Source: JAGPUQ01 sp963708735
GTDB lineage: Bacteria; Pseudomonadota; Gammaproteobacteria; Pseudomonadales; Porticoccaceae
DNA: 64,000 bases
Assembly (NCBI GenBank): GCA_963708735.1
Contig: CAVPTW010000010.1
Location: 82,308 to 146,307, forward strand
Direction: 5' to 3'
Shown: positions 19,491-28,668 of the stretch, in pieces
How positions within the stretch are numbered: the first letter of the stretch is position 1
How the letters are laid out: every line of letters begins with the position of its first letter
Notes under the pieces: model-generated
Database searches by the model: none
Told to the model about the DNA's origin: nothing
The model's input: the letters and a program-made list of their open reading frames with translations, nothing else
Program-made: the position numbers and the translations under genes

Positions 19491-21509
19491 TTACCAGATT
19501 TTGACGCGCTCTGCGGGCGGCAGATAGAGCCTGGCGCCGGGGCGCACGTCGAAGGCATCGTAAAAGGCGTCGATGTTGCGCACCACGCCATTGACGCGAA
19601 ACTCCGGCGGTGAATGCGGATCGACCCGCAATAGCTGTTCCGCCAGTTGGTCGCGACGTTTTATGCGCCATGCCTGCGCCCAGCCCAGAAACAGCCGCTG
19701 TTCACCGCTGAAACCGTCGATGACCGGCGCGGCCTGGCCCGCGAGCGCCATGCGGTAGGCCCGCACCGCGATTCCCACGCCACCCAGATCGCCGATATTC
19801 TCGCCCAGCGACAGCTCGCCGTTGACCTTGCGTCCCGGCAGCGCTTCGTATTGGCCGTACTGCGTCACGAGCACCTTGGTGCGGGCCTCGAAGTTTGCGC
19901 GATCCTCGGGCGTCCACCAGTTGTTCAGGTTGCCGTCGCCGTCGTATTTGCTGCCCTGGTCATCGAAGCCGTGACCGATCTCGTGACCGATCACGGCGCC
20001 TATGGCACCGTAATTGACGGCGTCGTCCGCGGCCAGATTGAAGAACGGCGGTTGCAGAATGGCGGCGGGGAACACGATCTCGTTCAGCCCCGGATTGTAG
20101 TAGGCGTTGATTTGCTGCGGCGGCATGAACCATTCGTGGCGATCCACGGGCCGGCCCAGTTTGGCGACCTCATAGGCGTGGTTGAAGGCGTTGGTGCGCT
20201 GGATGTTGCCGATCAGGTCGTCGCTCCGCAGTTCGAGCCCTGTGAAGTCCCGCCAGCGGTCCGGATAGCCGATCTTGGGCGTGAACTGATCCAGTTTTTT
20301 GAGCGCGCGGGCGCGGGTTTCCGCGCTCATCCAGCTGAGCTCACCGATGGAAACCCGGTAGGCGTCCAGCAGATGCCCCACCAGCTGTTCCATCCGCACC
20401 TTGGCCTCGGGCGGAAAATGTTGTTCGACATAGAGTTTGCCGAGCTGTTCGCCGAGGTGCGCGTTCAGGTTGTCGATGGCGCGTTTCCAGCGTTCCTGGG
20501 GTTGCGCCTGCCCGCTCAGGGTGCGGTTGTAGAAATCAAAGTGCAGGTCCGCATACGCGGGAGGCAGGTAGGGCGCGTAGGCTATGAGCAGCCGCGCGCG
20601 CAGATAGTCCCGCCACACATCGGGTGCCGTGTCCCGGAACAGCGCATCGAGCGCGGACACATAGCTGGGCTGGCGTACGACGGCCGCGGCGATGGTCGTG
20701 ATTCCCTGGGCATGCAGGAACCCGTCCAGGTTGTAGTTCGCCAGCGATTGTTTCAGCTCGGCGTCGGTGCGGCGATTGTAGGTTTTCTCGGCATCGCGGT
20801 TGTCGACCCGGCTCCATTGGTGCTCGGCGATGCGGGACTCCAGCGCAATGACGCGCGCGGCGGCGGTCTCCGGCGCAGGCTCTCCCGCCAGGGCGAGCAG
20901 CTTGCTCATGAAGTCGCGATACTTGGCGAGCAGCGCCAGGCCGTGCTCGCTGGTGTCGAAATAATAATCTCGGTCGGGCAGGCCGAGCCCACCTTGATCC
21001 AGGTACAGGATGTAGTGGGTGGCATCCTTGTCATCCTGATTCACGCCCAGCTCAAGGGGCGAGCCGACCCCCAGCACACCGGCGTGGCCGAAGTAGGCCG
21101 CAATAGCCTGATGATCGGTCAGTGCCGCGATGGTGGAAAGCTCTTCCTTCAGGGGGGTCAGTCCACGTTCGGCAACCAGGTTTTCGTTCATGAAGGCGCT
21201 GTAGAAAGCACCTATGCGCGCGTGCGCGGAATCCTGCGGCGAACTCTCGCGGGCGGCCGCGGCGGCAATATCGCGCAGTTGCAGCAGGGTTTGTTCCTGC
21301 AGTATCGGAAAGGAGCCCCAGGTGCTGCGATCAGCCGGAATCTCGGTCTCGGCCAGCCACTTGCCGTTGGCATAGGCGAAAAAATCGTCGCCGGGCTGAA
21401 TTTTCGGATTCATGCCGGTGCGATCGACGCCCGACACGGGGGCCGCAAGCGGCTTGCCGCAGCCGACCAGCAGAATAAAGGCGAACAACAAGGTGTCGAG
21501 AACGCGCAT
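19491..21509 (-). CDS. M13 family metallopeptidase, lipoprotein
   Basis: A 672-residue neprilysin/PepO-type zinc endopeptidase. The signal peptide ends in a lipobox, LLVGC (Cys17), so it should be a membrane-anchored periplasmic or outer-membrane lipoprotein. The zinc motif HEIGH is at 509-513, with the third ligand Glu and Asp in GENIGDLGG. NAYYNPGLNEIVFPAAIL is the substrate-binding block. The C-terminus ends VKIW, where family members often have CxxW. Length is normal. It is convergent with secF and may be co-transcribed with the upstream DoxX gene (62-base gap). Confidence 0.93.
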   Translation of the reverse strand: MRVLDTLLFAFILLVGCGKPLAAPVSGVDRTGMNPKIQPGDDFFAYANGKWLAETEIPADRSTWGSFPILQEQTLLQLRDIAAAAARESSPQDSAHARIGAFYSAFMNENLVAERGLTPLKEELSTIAALTDHQAIAAYFGHAGVLGVGSPLELGVNQDDKDATHYILYLDQGGLGLPDRDYYFDTSEHGLALLAKYRDFMSKLLALAGEPAPETAAARVIALESRIAEHQWSRVDNRDAEKTYNRRTDAELKQSLANYNLDGFLHAQGITTIAAAVVRQPSYVSALDALFRDTAPDVWRDYLRARLLIAYAPYLPPAYADLHFDFYNRTLSGQAQPQERWKRAIDNLNAHLGEQLGKLYVEQHFPPEAKVRMEQLVGHLLDAYRVSIGELSWMSAETRARALKKLDQFTPKIGYPDRWRDFTGLELRSDDLIGNIQRTNAFNHAYEVAKLGRPVDRHEWFMPPQQINAYYNPGLNEIVFPAAILQPPFFNLAADDAVNYGAIGAVIGHEIGHGFDDQGSKYDGDGNLNNWWTPEDRANFEARTKVLVTQYGQYEALPGRKVNGELSLGENIGDLGGVGIAVRAYRMALAGQAAPVIDGFSGEQRLFLGWAQAWRIKRRDQLAEQLLRVDPHSPPEFRVNGVVRNIDAFYDAFDVRPGARLYLPPAERVKIW

Positions 21510-21571
21510 GGCGATTTCCAGGTAAACGCCGGGGGTTCAGCCCCGGCGGGATCAAACAAATGGGGTATGAA

Positions 21572-22015
21572 TCATGACGACTTGGGGGTGTCACCGCCGT
21601 CCAGGCTCAGTGGGCCAGAGCCGAAGGACGCAATGAACAGCATGCCGCCCATGATCGCAACATTCTTCATGAAGTTGATCTGTTGTTGATAGTGCGTGGC
21701 AGCATCCGCAAAGTTCCAAAACGGGTGAAAAATCAGGGTGACGGGAATCAGGAACAGAAACATGACGAGCGCAGCCTCCCGGGCGCACCAGCCAAGCAGC
21801 AGCATCAGACCGCCCCCAAGTTCGATGATGATGGTAAGTACCAGCAGCGCCGGTATCATCGGCAGACCCGCCTGTGCCATGTGGTCCGCGGTGCCCGCGA
21901 AGTTGCCGATTTTCATCAGACCGGCCGGAACGAACAGCGCGGCAATCAGCATGCGGCCAAGCAGCGGGCCGATTTTCCGGGTGGTGTTGTGGACGCAGTT
22001 AAAACCATTGCTCAT
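21572..22015 (-). CDS. DoxX family membrane protein
   Basis: A 147-residue four-helix membrane protein of the DoxX/SURF4-like family. Helices lie near 15-35 (GRMLIAALFVPAGLMKIGNF), 55-75, 80-105 and 120-138. The conserved ELGGGLMLLLGW block is present. The role is uncertain; relatives are linked to redox stress and thiosulfate oxidation. ATG 22015 has a GGGAGAAG Shine-Dalgarno; the open frame runs further but is not family-like. The 227 bases upstream, to the divergent transaldolase, hold no gene. Confidence 0.88.
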   Translation of the reverse strand: MSNGFNCVHNTTRKIGPLLGRMLIAALFVPAGLMKIGNFAGTADHMAQAGLPMIPALLVLTIIIELGGGLMLLLGWCAREAALVMFLFLIPVTLIFHPFWNFADAATHYQQQINFMKNVAIMGGMLFIASFGSGPLSLDGGDTPKSS

Positions 22016-22242
22016 GGAACTTCTCCCGGTATTGTTCGGTATTGTTAGTGGGTTCCAGATCGCTCGAAAAACGGGTGACGCCGTGTGGGTCAGTGTAGCC
22101 AGTCGGACCGACGGCGGGCGTAGGTTAGCAGACCAGAGGCTGTCTACGACACTCGTTGACGACTGCCGAGCTTGGCGGTTGGGACGCTGGCAGTTACGCT
22201 GGCGGGCAGTACTGTCGTTGGCGGTTTGTGGGGAGGTCAAGC

Positions 22243-23349
22243 GTGAAGCAGAATCCGTTGTTGCGACTCCGTGTTCTGGGCCAGAGTATCTGGCTCGACT
22301 ACATTCGGCGTGATTTGCTTACCGGGGGCCGCCTGGCGGCGATGATGACCGACGACGGACTGGCCGGAATCACCTCGAACCCCAGTATTTTCGAAGACGC
22401 CATAGCGCGTCACGATTTTTATGATGATGAGATCAGGCAGCTCCTGGCGGCCGGCGCTGATGGTGATCGGCTCTATCAGGCACTGACCATTGGCGATGTC
22501 ACCCGCGCCGCCGATGTTCTGCGGCCCCTGTGGGAAACCACCGGGCGCCGGGACGGGCTGGTCAGTCTCGAGGTTTCGCCCCATCTGGCCCATGACACCG
22601 AGGGCACGGTGGCGGAGGCCATGGCGCTGTGGCGGGTCGTTGATCGGCCCAATCTGATGATCAAGGTGCCGGGCACCCGCGCGGGACTTCCCGCCATCAC
22701 GCGCCTCATCGCGGCGGGTGTGAATGTCAACGTCACCCTGCTGTTTTCGGTGGCCCGTTACCGGGAGGTGGTGGATGCCTTTGTGGCGGGGCTTGAGCAG
22801 CGCCACAGCCGGGGGCAGTCGCTGGCGGGGATCGCTTCGGTGGCGAGTTTTTTTATCAGCCGGATCGACACCCTGGTGGACGCCGAACTTGATCGGCTGA
22901 GTGTTGCACAGCCGGGGACAATTGCCTTGCGGGGTACGGCGGCGCTGGCGTGCGCCCGGCTCGCGTACCGCCATTATCAGGAGTGGACCCGCGCGGCGCG
23001 TTGGGGGGCGCTGGCCGCCGCGGGCGCCCAACCCCAGCGACTGCTGTGGGCGTCGACGTCCACCAAGGATCCGGCCTACAGCGACGTGCGCTATGTCGAA
23101 GAGCTGATCGCCCCCGAAACGGTCAATACCCTGCCGCCCGCAACTTTGGAGGCGTACCGGGATCATGGTGACCCGGCGCTGCGCCTGGAGCCGGGCATCG
23201 CGGAAGCAGCACAACAGATCGCGCGCCTGGCGGCGGCGGGCATCGACATGGATCGGGTGGCGGAACAATTGGAGCGAGAGGGGGTGGACAAATTCATCGC
23301 CGCCCATGACGCACTACTGGCGGTGCTTGCCGCGCGGTGCGGCGGTTGA
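22243..23349 (+). CDS. tal: Transaldolase
   Basis: A 368-residue pentose-phosphate enzyme that moves a dihydroxyacetone unit between sugar phosphates. The length and blocks (IWLDYIRRDLL, GITSNPSIFEDAI, LVSLEVSPHLAHDT) match the larger tal subfamily of actinobacteria and cyanobacteria rather than E. coli TalB. The Schiff-base Lys is K141 in NLMIKVPGT. The start is GTG 22243 with GGGAGG seven bases upstream. A 15-bp hairpin follows the gene. Confidence 0.93.
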   Translation: MKQNPLLRLRVLGQSIWLDYIRRDLLTGGRLAAMMTDDGLAGITSNPSIFEDAIARHDFYDDEIRQLLAAGADGDRLYQALTIGDVTRAADVLRPLWETTGRRDGLVSLEVSPHLAHDTEGTVAEAMALWRVVDRPNLMIKVPGTRAGLPAITRLIAAGVNVNVTLLFSVARYREVVDAFVAGLEQRHSRGQSLAGIASVASFFISRIDTLVDAELDRLSVAQPGTIALRGTAALACARLAYRHYQEWTRAARWGALAAAGAQPQRLLWASTSTKDPAYSDVRYVEELIAPETVNTLPPATLEAYRDHGDPALRLEPGIAEAAQQIARLAAAGIDMDRVAEQLEREGVDKFIAAHDALLAVLAARCGG

Positions 23350-23401
23350 ATACCGCCGGACCCCGCTCCTTGGGGTGACGTCCCGGCATTGCCTTGATTC
23401 G

Positions 23402-23438
23402 CTGTATCTCGCCGGACCCGGGTTCCGGCGAGATACAG
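23402..23438. terminator. 15-bp perfect hairpin between tal and rne
   Basis: CTGTATCTCGCCGGA (23402-23416) pairs perfectly with 23424-23438 around a 7-base loop. It is placed between the convergent ends of transaldolase and rne, so it can terminate both. Neither strand has a real T-tract, so it may instead protect 3' ends. Confidence 0.7.
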
Positions 23439-23447
23439 GTTACCGAC

Positions 23448-26420
23448 TCAGTGGTCTTCGCCGTGCTCCGTCAGTGCCGACACTTCCTGGACCTGCGCCT
23501 CGGCAGTCGCAGCATGATTCTCCAGAACCGGTTTGGCGCGTGACCGGCGGGGATCATTTGCCGGACGCGGCGCGGACACAGTGCTGACCGCCACGGGCGG
23601 CGGCAGACTGGTATCGATCGGGCCGGACAAGGGTACCGGGATGCTGGAGGTCACCACGGTGATGGCGGCGACCTGGCGCGGCGCGGCGCGCGGATCGTTG
23701 GCCGCGCGCCGGGGTTCGGCAGCGGTGGGGGTCGCCGTCTCTACCGCTGGCACAACCGGTGCGCTGGGTGCGTCCGGAGTTTCAGTAACGCTAGCCACCT
23801 GCACAACGGGTTCAACGGTGGCTGGTATCGGCGTAGTGTCACTCACCTCGAATCCGAGTTGGCGCTGGGGATGCGTGATGTCGATCTCGGTTGCGGGTTC
23901 AGACGCGGGAATAACGGTATCCGTGGACGGGCGAACGTCATCCAGGGAGAACGCAGGTACCTCTTCCTCTTCTGCGGCTCCAACTGCCGGAGATTCGGGC
24001 GCCAATGCCATCGGTTCCGGAAGGTCTTCCGACCCGTTGTCTCCCGAAATGATCTCGGGCGCCATGTTCAGCAGCTGGGCGGCTTCAAGCGCGATGACAT
24101 CGCGGACGTCGTCGGTCGCAGGCACAACGGGGGGTTCCGCGGCGAGCGCGGCGATAGAGTCTTCGATCACCAGCCCGGCGGTCGGTTCTGCTTCGCCTTC
24201 AGGCAGCGGTACACGTTCACGCCGACGTTTCGGCTGTCGGCGTTCTCCTTCCGGGCGTCGTGGCGGGCGCGGCGATGCAACTGGCCCCGCGTCCTCCCGG
24301 ATGGCCTCTGCGGGCAGTAACGTCAGCTCCTCGGTGCCTTCAGCGCCTTCGGTAACGATCCGGTTCTGGTCATCCCGCACGGGCCGGCGTCGGCGTCGGC
24401 TGCGGCGCGGACGGCCATCTTCGCCGGTGCGCGCAGATTCGTCGTCGCCGACTACCGGAGCCTGAACTGCTGCTGGTTCGGCCGATGAGACGTTGGCAGC
24501 CTCTCCGGGTCCGGGCGGGCGCCCGCGCCCACGACCACCGCGTCGGCTCCGATTCTGGCCCTGGCCCTGCTGGCCCTGCAGGGCGGATTCGTCGGCCGTG
24601 TTCGCTTTTTCGGTCGGGCGGCGATTATTGCGCTGGGCGGCCGGTTTTCGCACCGCCGGGACTGCGGGTGACTCCGGCGCGATCGGCGCCGGTGCTTCGG
24701 TTCCCACGAGCGACCCGAGCAGACGTTTGAGCCAGCTTTTGCGGGTACCGCTGCCTGCCGCGGTCGCCACGGGTGCTGGTGCTTCAGGTGCGGGGCGCGG
24801 CGGCATGGGCGCGGGTGACTGCGGCGGCAGCGACTGTACCGCAGGTTCCGGCAACAGCGGCGCGGACTCGATCTCCAGCGGGTCGGGCAGATTTTCAGTG
24901 GTCAGTTGGTTGATGACCTGATAGCTGTACATGTCCGGCACATTGTCCTGCTCGCGAATGCGCTGGACTTCGTAATGCGGGGTTTCCATGCTTTCGCTGG
25001 GCAGGATCGCAACGCGAATCCCGTGACGGGTTTCGATGTCCAGAATCGCCCGGCGCTTCTCGTTGAGCAGGAAGGTGGCGACGGCGACGGGGGTGATGGC
25101 ACGAATCTGTACGCTGTTCTCCTTTTGTGCCTCCTCCTCGACGAGGCGCAGGATCGACAGGGCCAGGGACCGGGTACCGCGAATCGTGCCCTGGCCGTCA
25201 CAGCGCGGACACACCTTGAAGGTCATTTCTTCCAGCGAGGGGCGCAGGCGTTGCCGCGACATTTCCAGCAGACCGAAGCGGGAAATGCGCCCCAGCTGCA
25301 CCCGGGCGCGGTCGACCTCCAGGGCCACGCGCATGCGGTCTTCGACCATGCGCTGGTTCTTGCTCGACAGCATGTCGATGAAGTCGATGACGATGAGGCC
25401 GCCCACATCGCGCAACCGCAACTGGCGGGCGATCTCGTCGGCTGCCTCCAGGTTGGTGTGCAGCGCGGTTTCCTCGATATCGCCGCCCTTGGTAGCGCGC
25501 GCCGAGTTGATGTCGACGGAGACCAGTGCCTCGGTGATGTCGATGACGATGGAGCCGCCCGACGGCAATTTGACTTCGCGCTGAAACGCGGTTTCGATCT
25601 GTTGCTCGATCTGGTAACGATTGAACAGGGGCACGCTGTCGTTGTAGTACTTGACCCTGCCGGCTTCGTCCGGCATGACCTGCTGGACAAAGGCGGCGGC
25701 GAGTTGGTAAGCCTCCTTGCTGTCGACGATGACCTCGCCCACGTCGGGGCGCAGATAGTCGCGGATGGCCCGGATGATGACGTTGCTTTCCTGGAACAGA
25801 AATTTCGGCGCCTTGGCCTGCTGGGCTTCGCGTTCGATGGTCTGCCACAGGTGGAGCAGGTAATCGAGGTCCCACTGGAGCTCTTCGGCGGAGCGGCCGA
25901 TACCGGCGGTACGCACGATGACGCCGCAGGGCTCGGGGATTTCCAGGCCCTTGAGCGCGTCGCGCAGTTGATCGCGCTCCTCGCCCTCGATGCGACGTGA
26001 AATGCCGCCGGCGCGGGGGTTGTTGGGCATCAGCACCATGTAACGGCCGGCCAGGCTGACGAAAGTCGTCAGCGCCGCGCCCTTGCTGCCGCGCTCTTCT
26101 TTCTCGACTTGAACAATGACTTCCTGGCCTTCCTCAAGGATTTCCTTGATCTTGACTTTGCCCTGGGGGTCGGCGGGACGGCGCTTGAAATATTCCCGGG
26201 CGATTTCCTTGAGCGGCAGAAAGCCGTGCTTTTCGGCGCCGTAGTTGACGAATGCCGCTTCCAGGCTGGGCTCTACCCGGGTGATGACGCCCTTGTAGAT
26301 ATTGGCTTTTTTCTGCTCCCGGGTACGGTTTTCGATATCCAGGTCATAGAGCAACTGGCCATCGACCAGCGCGACACGCAACTCTTCCGGCTGCGTGGCA
26401 TTGATGAGCATTCTTTTCAT
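23448..26420 (-). CDS. rne: Ribonuclease E
   Basis: A 990-residue essential endonuclease and degradosome scaffold. It starts MKRMLINATQPEELRVALVDG at ATG 26420 with AGGA upstream. The S1 domain is at about 38-120. The catalytic Mg-binding Asp residues are in SVDINSARATKGG and IVIDFIDM. The Zn-link is CPRCDGQGT. The catalytic half ends near residue 520. The rest is low complexity: Arg/Gly-rich RNA-binding patches (NRSRRGGRGRGRPPG; RPRRSRRRRRPVRDD; RRQPKRRRERVP) and Pro/Ala/Glu-rich linkers, as in other gammaproteobacteria. It is divergent from rluC, as in E. coli, across a 532-bp gap. Confidence 0.97.
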   Translation of the reverse strand: MKRMLINATQPEELRVALVDGQLLYDLDIENRTREQKKANIYKGVITRVEPSLEAAFVNYGAEKHGFLPLKEIAREYFKRRPADPQGKVKIKEILEEGQEVIVQVEKEERGSKGAALTTFVSLAGRYMVLMPNNPRAGGISRRIEGEERDQLRDALKGLEIPEPCGVIVRTAGIGRSAEELQWDLDYLLHLWQTIEREAQQAKAPKFLFQESNVIIRAIRDYLRPDVGEVIVDSKEAYQLAAAFVQQVMPDEAGRVKYYNDSVPLFNRYQIEQQIETAFQREVKLPSGGSIVIDITEALVSVDINSARATKGGDIEETALHTNLEAADEIARQLRLRDVGGLIVIDFIDMLSSKNQRMVEDRMRVALEVDRARVQLGRISRFGLLEMSRQRLRPSLEEMTFKVCPRCDGQGTIRGTRSLALSILRLVEEEAQKENSVQIRAITPVAVATFLLNEKRRAILDIETRHGIRVAILPSESMETPHYEVQRIREQDNVPDMYSYQVINQLTTENLPDPLEIESAPLLPEPAVQSLPPQSPAPMPPRPAPEAPAPVATAAGSGTRKSWLKRLLGSLVGTEAPAPIAPESPAVPAVRKPAAQRNNRRPTEKANTADESALQGQQGQGQNRSRRGGRGRGRPPGPGEAANVSSAEPAAVQAPVVGDDESARTGEDGRPRRSRRRRRPVRDDQNRIVTEGAEGTEELTLLPAEAIREDAGPVASPRPPRRPEGERRQPKRRRERVPLPEGEAEPTAGLVIEDSIAALAAEPPVVPATDDVRDVIALEAAQLLNMAPEIISGDNGSEDLPEPMALAPESPAVGAAEEEEVPAFSLDDVRPSTDTVIPASEPATEIDITHPQRQLGFEVSDTTPIPATVEPVVQVASVTETPDAPSAPVVPAVETATPTAAEPRRAANDPRAAPRQVAAITVVTSSIPVPLSGPIDTSLPPPVAVSTVSAPRPANDPRRSRAKPVLENHAATAEAQVQEVSALTEHGEDH

Positions 26421-26952
26421 GTCAGTCCTGCGCAATGAATGGCGCTGGACGGTGTGTCGGTAGGAACGGAGACGAAATTCGGGTACTGACCGGCGTGTCG
26501 CTGCTACGAGCCACGCACAAGGTATCGGTGAGCACTTACCGCGATCGTTCTGGCGCAGAGGATGGTCAGAGGGTTGCCCCCGTCATTCACAACAACGTTG
26601 AACCGAATGTTGAACTGATCGTCCTGTCGGCAGCGGATCGGGTGTCTTGCGGCATCGCGCGAGACAACCTGGCCAGCGTTACCCGATTACAAATTTCGTT
26701 TCGGTAATACCGCCACGCCATCGAGCGTGGGCTTTGTAAGGCGCGCTTGCGTGTACTTTTGACTACGACGCGCCGAGGTAACTGTGCGGGCTCGCCCGGC
26801 CGGCGCTACACCGACGCACTTCGCGGGTGAGGGGTTTGGGGCGGGCGGGTGCCAGCGCACCGGAATATAGCGGTTTTCATTAACCAATTCAATTAAAAGA
26901 ATAAATTTACCGGTCTGCTACACTTGCGGCCAGCGATGTACGGTGGTTTTCA
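26421..26952. other. rne/rluC divergent intergenic region with long rne leader
   Basis: 532 bases without a convincing gene. The rne promoter lies at 26864-26892, so about 437 nt of untranslated leader would precede the rne start. E. coli rne likewise has a long leader (about 360 nt) that RNase E itself cleaves for feedback control. No strong single hairpin stands out by eye. The rluC promoter must lie in the last 60 bases, which are AT-rich, but I cannot choose a site. Confidence 0.6.
26864..26892 (-). promoter_or_regulatory. Probable rne promoter
   Basis: On the minus strand -35 TTGAAT (26887-26892) and -10 TATATT (26864-26869) are separated by 17 bases, 4 of 6 and 5 of 6 matches. The expected start is near 26857. 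Confidence 0.6.
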
Positions 26953-27921
26953 GTGACCGAGCCCAGAGTATCTCCGTCCCCCAATGGCGTCACCTGGCTT
27001 GATATAGCGGAGGTACAGGCGGGTCAACGCATCGATAACTTTCTGTTGGCTCTGCTCAAGGGAGTACCCAGGTCGCGTATCTATCGCCTGCTCCGCAAAG
27101 GCGAGGTCCGCGTCAACAATGGGCGCATCAAGCCGGAATATAAATTGCTCGCCGGGGATCGGTTGCGGCTGCCGCCGGTGCGGACGGCGCCGCCCCGGGA
27201 GCTGCCGGAGCCGGCTCCGGCCTTGCAGCAGGCGTTGACGGAGCGGGTAGTGAGTCGGGGCGAGGGCTGGCTGGTGCTCGACAAGCCTGCCGGCCTTGCG
27301 GTCCACGGGGGCAGTGGCGTCGCCCTGGGCGTTATCGAGGCGCTCCGCGCTACCTGGCCCGAGCAGCGCGGGCTGGAGTTGGTCCACCGGCTTGACCGGG
27401 ATACCTCCGGCTGTTTGCTGATTGCCTCGACCCGTTCGGCACTGCTGTCCTTGCAGCGACAAATGCGCGACGGCTCGCTGGAGAAGAAGTACCTCGCGCT
27501 GGTCGCGGGGAGCTGGCCGAGCGGATTGACCGAGGTGAATGCACCCTTGCGGAAAAATACCCTGAGTTCGGGTGAGCGCATCGTGCGGGCCGATGTTGAC
27601 GGCAAAGCGGCGCTGACCCGATTCAGGGTCGTGCAGCGCTTCCCGGGCTTTACGCTGGTGGAGGCCCGCCTGGAAACGGGCCGGACGCATCAGATCCGGG
27701 TGCACTGCCAGTTGATGGGGCATTCCATTGCGGGTGATCCCAAATATGGCGCCCGGGACGCAAATCGGGAAGCACGGGAGTTCGGCTTGCGGCGGATGTT
27801 CCTGCACGCGTCAGAGCTCATTTTCGAGGATCCCGCCACTCACACCCAGGCGGCGGGCAGGGCGCCGCTGCCGCACGAACTGGCAGAGGTGTTGCGGCGG
27901 TTGGCGGCGCGTGCCGGTTAG
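26953..27921 (+). CDS. rluC: 23S rRNA pseudouridine(955/2504/2580) synthase RluC
   Basis: A 322-residue RsuA/RluA-family pseudouridine synthase. The N-terminal S4 domain contains GQRIDNFLLALLKGVPRSRIYRLLRKGEVRVN. The catalytic Asp is D148 in HRLDRDTSG. TGRTHQIRVH is the conserved C-terminal block. The S4 domain and divergent position next to rne support RluC over RluA or RluD. The start is GTG 26953, with no clear Shine-Dalgarno. It converges on maf. Confidence 0.94.
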   Translation: MTEPRVSPSPNGVTWLDIAEVQAGQRIDNFLLALLKGVPRSRIYRLLRKGEVRVNNGRIKPEYKLLAGDRLRLPPVRTAPPRELPEPAPALQQALTERVVSRGEGWLVLDKPAGLAVHGGSGVALGVIEALRATWPEQRGLELVHRLDRDTSGCLLIASTRSALLSLQRQMRDGSLEKKYLALVAGSWPSGLTEVNAPLRKNTLSSGERIVRADVDGKAALTRFRVVQRFPGFTLVEARLETGRTHQIRVHCQLMGHSIAGDPKYGARDANREAREFGLRRMFLHASELIFEDPATHTQAAGRAPLPHELAEVLRRLAARAG

Positions 27922-27998
27922 CCTGGAACAGGGATCGGGCCGCGGTGGTTGCGGGGCGTTGATCCTCCCGCCCGGTCCGGTCGACCCATACTGCCTGA

Positions 27999-28586
27999 TC
28001 ATCGGCGGTCGGTGATTACATCCACTCCGAACTCCGCCAGCAGTTCGCGCAGCTGGATCAACGGCAATCCGATGAGTGCTGTGGGATCGTCGCTGCGGAG
28101 CGCCTTGAACAAGGCGATACCGAGTCCCTCCGCCTTGAAGCTGCCGGCGCAATCATAGGGTTGCTCGCGTTCCAGGTAGCGGTCGATCTCCGCGGGCGCA
28201 AGGGTGCGGAACACCACCTCGGTGACTACCGTGCGGCTTGCCGCCTTACCGCTCGTGGCACTAAGTACGGTGACGGCGGTGTAGAAATGCGCGGTTTGAC
28301 CGGACAGGTGTCGCAATTGAGCCCGCGCGGTGGCGAAGTCGCCGGGTTTCCCGAGCCTCAGGCTGCCGCACACGGCCGTTTGATCGGAACCGATGATCAG
28401 GGCGTCGGGGCAGCGTTGCATCAGCGCCCGGGCTTTGGCTTCCGACAGGCGCGCAGCCAGCGCGCTGGGCGCCTCGCCGGCCCGCGGACACTCATCGACG
28501 TCGGGAGCCAGCTGGCTGAACGGCAGCCCGAAGCGGGCGAATAGCTCGCGACGATAGGGCGAAGTGGAAGCGAGGACGACTTTCAT
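27999..28586 (-). CDS. Maf-family nucleotide pyrophosphatase (YceF type)
   Basis: A 195-residue house-cleaning pyrophosphatase. YceF-type members hydrolyse m7GTP and related modified nucleotides. Landmarks are LASTSPYRRELFARFGL (start), DECPRAGE, SEAKARAL, IIGSDQTAV (catalytic Asp) and PYDCAGSFKAEGLGIALF. The conserved SDQTAV and CAGSF patterns and its position before yceD favour YceF over the dTTP/UTP enzyme YhdE. It is divergent from yceD, whose promoter lies between them. Confidence 0.92.
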   Translation of the reverse strand: MKVVLASTSPYRRELFARFGLPFSQLAPDVDECPRAGEAPSALAARLSEAKARALMQRCPDALIIGSDQTAVCGSLRLGKPGDFATARAQLRHLSGQTAHFYTAVTVLSATSGKAASRTVVTEVVFRTLAPAEIDRYLEREQPYDCAGSFKAEGLGIALFKALRSDDPTALIGLPLIQLRELLAEFGVDVITDRR

Positions 28587-28630
28587 CGGGAGGGGGATCG
28601 GTCGGAGCCGTCACTATGCTGCGTTTTTCT

Positions 28631-28659
28631 TTGACAGATCAAGATGCTATCCCTAGAAT
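28631..28659 (+). promoter_or_regulatory. Near-consensus promoter of yceD-rpmF-plsX-fab cluster
   Basis: A perfect -35 TTGACA (28631-28636), a 17-base spacer and -10 TAGAAT (28654-28659). Only nine bases separate the -10 from the yceD ATG (28669), so the transcript should start at or within about three bases of the start codon. Confidence 0.85.
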
Positions 28660-28668
28660 CGCGCCGCG

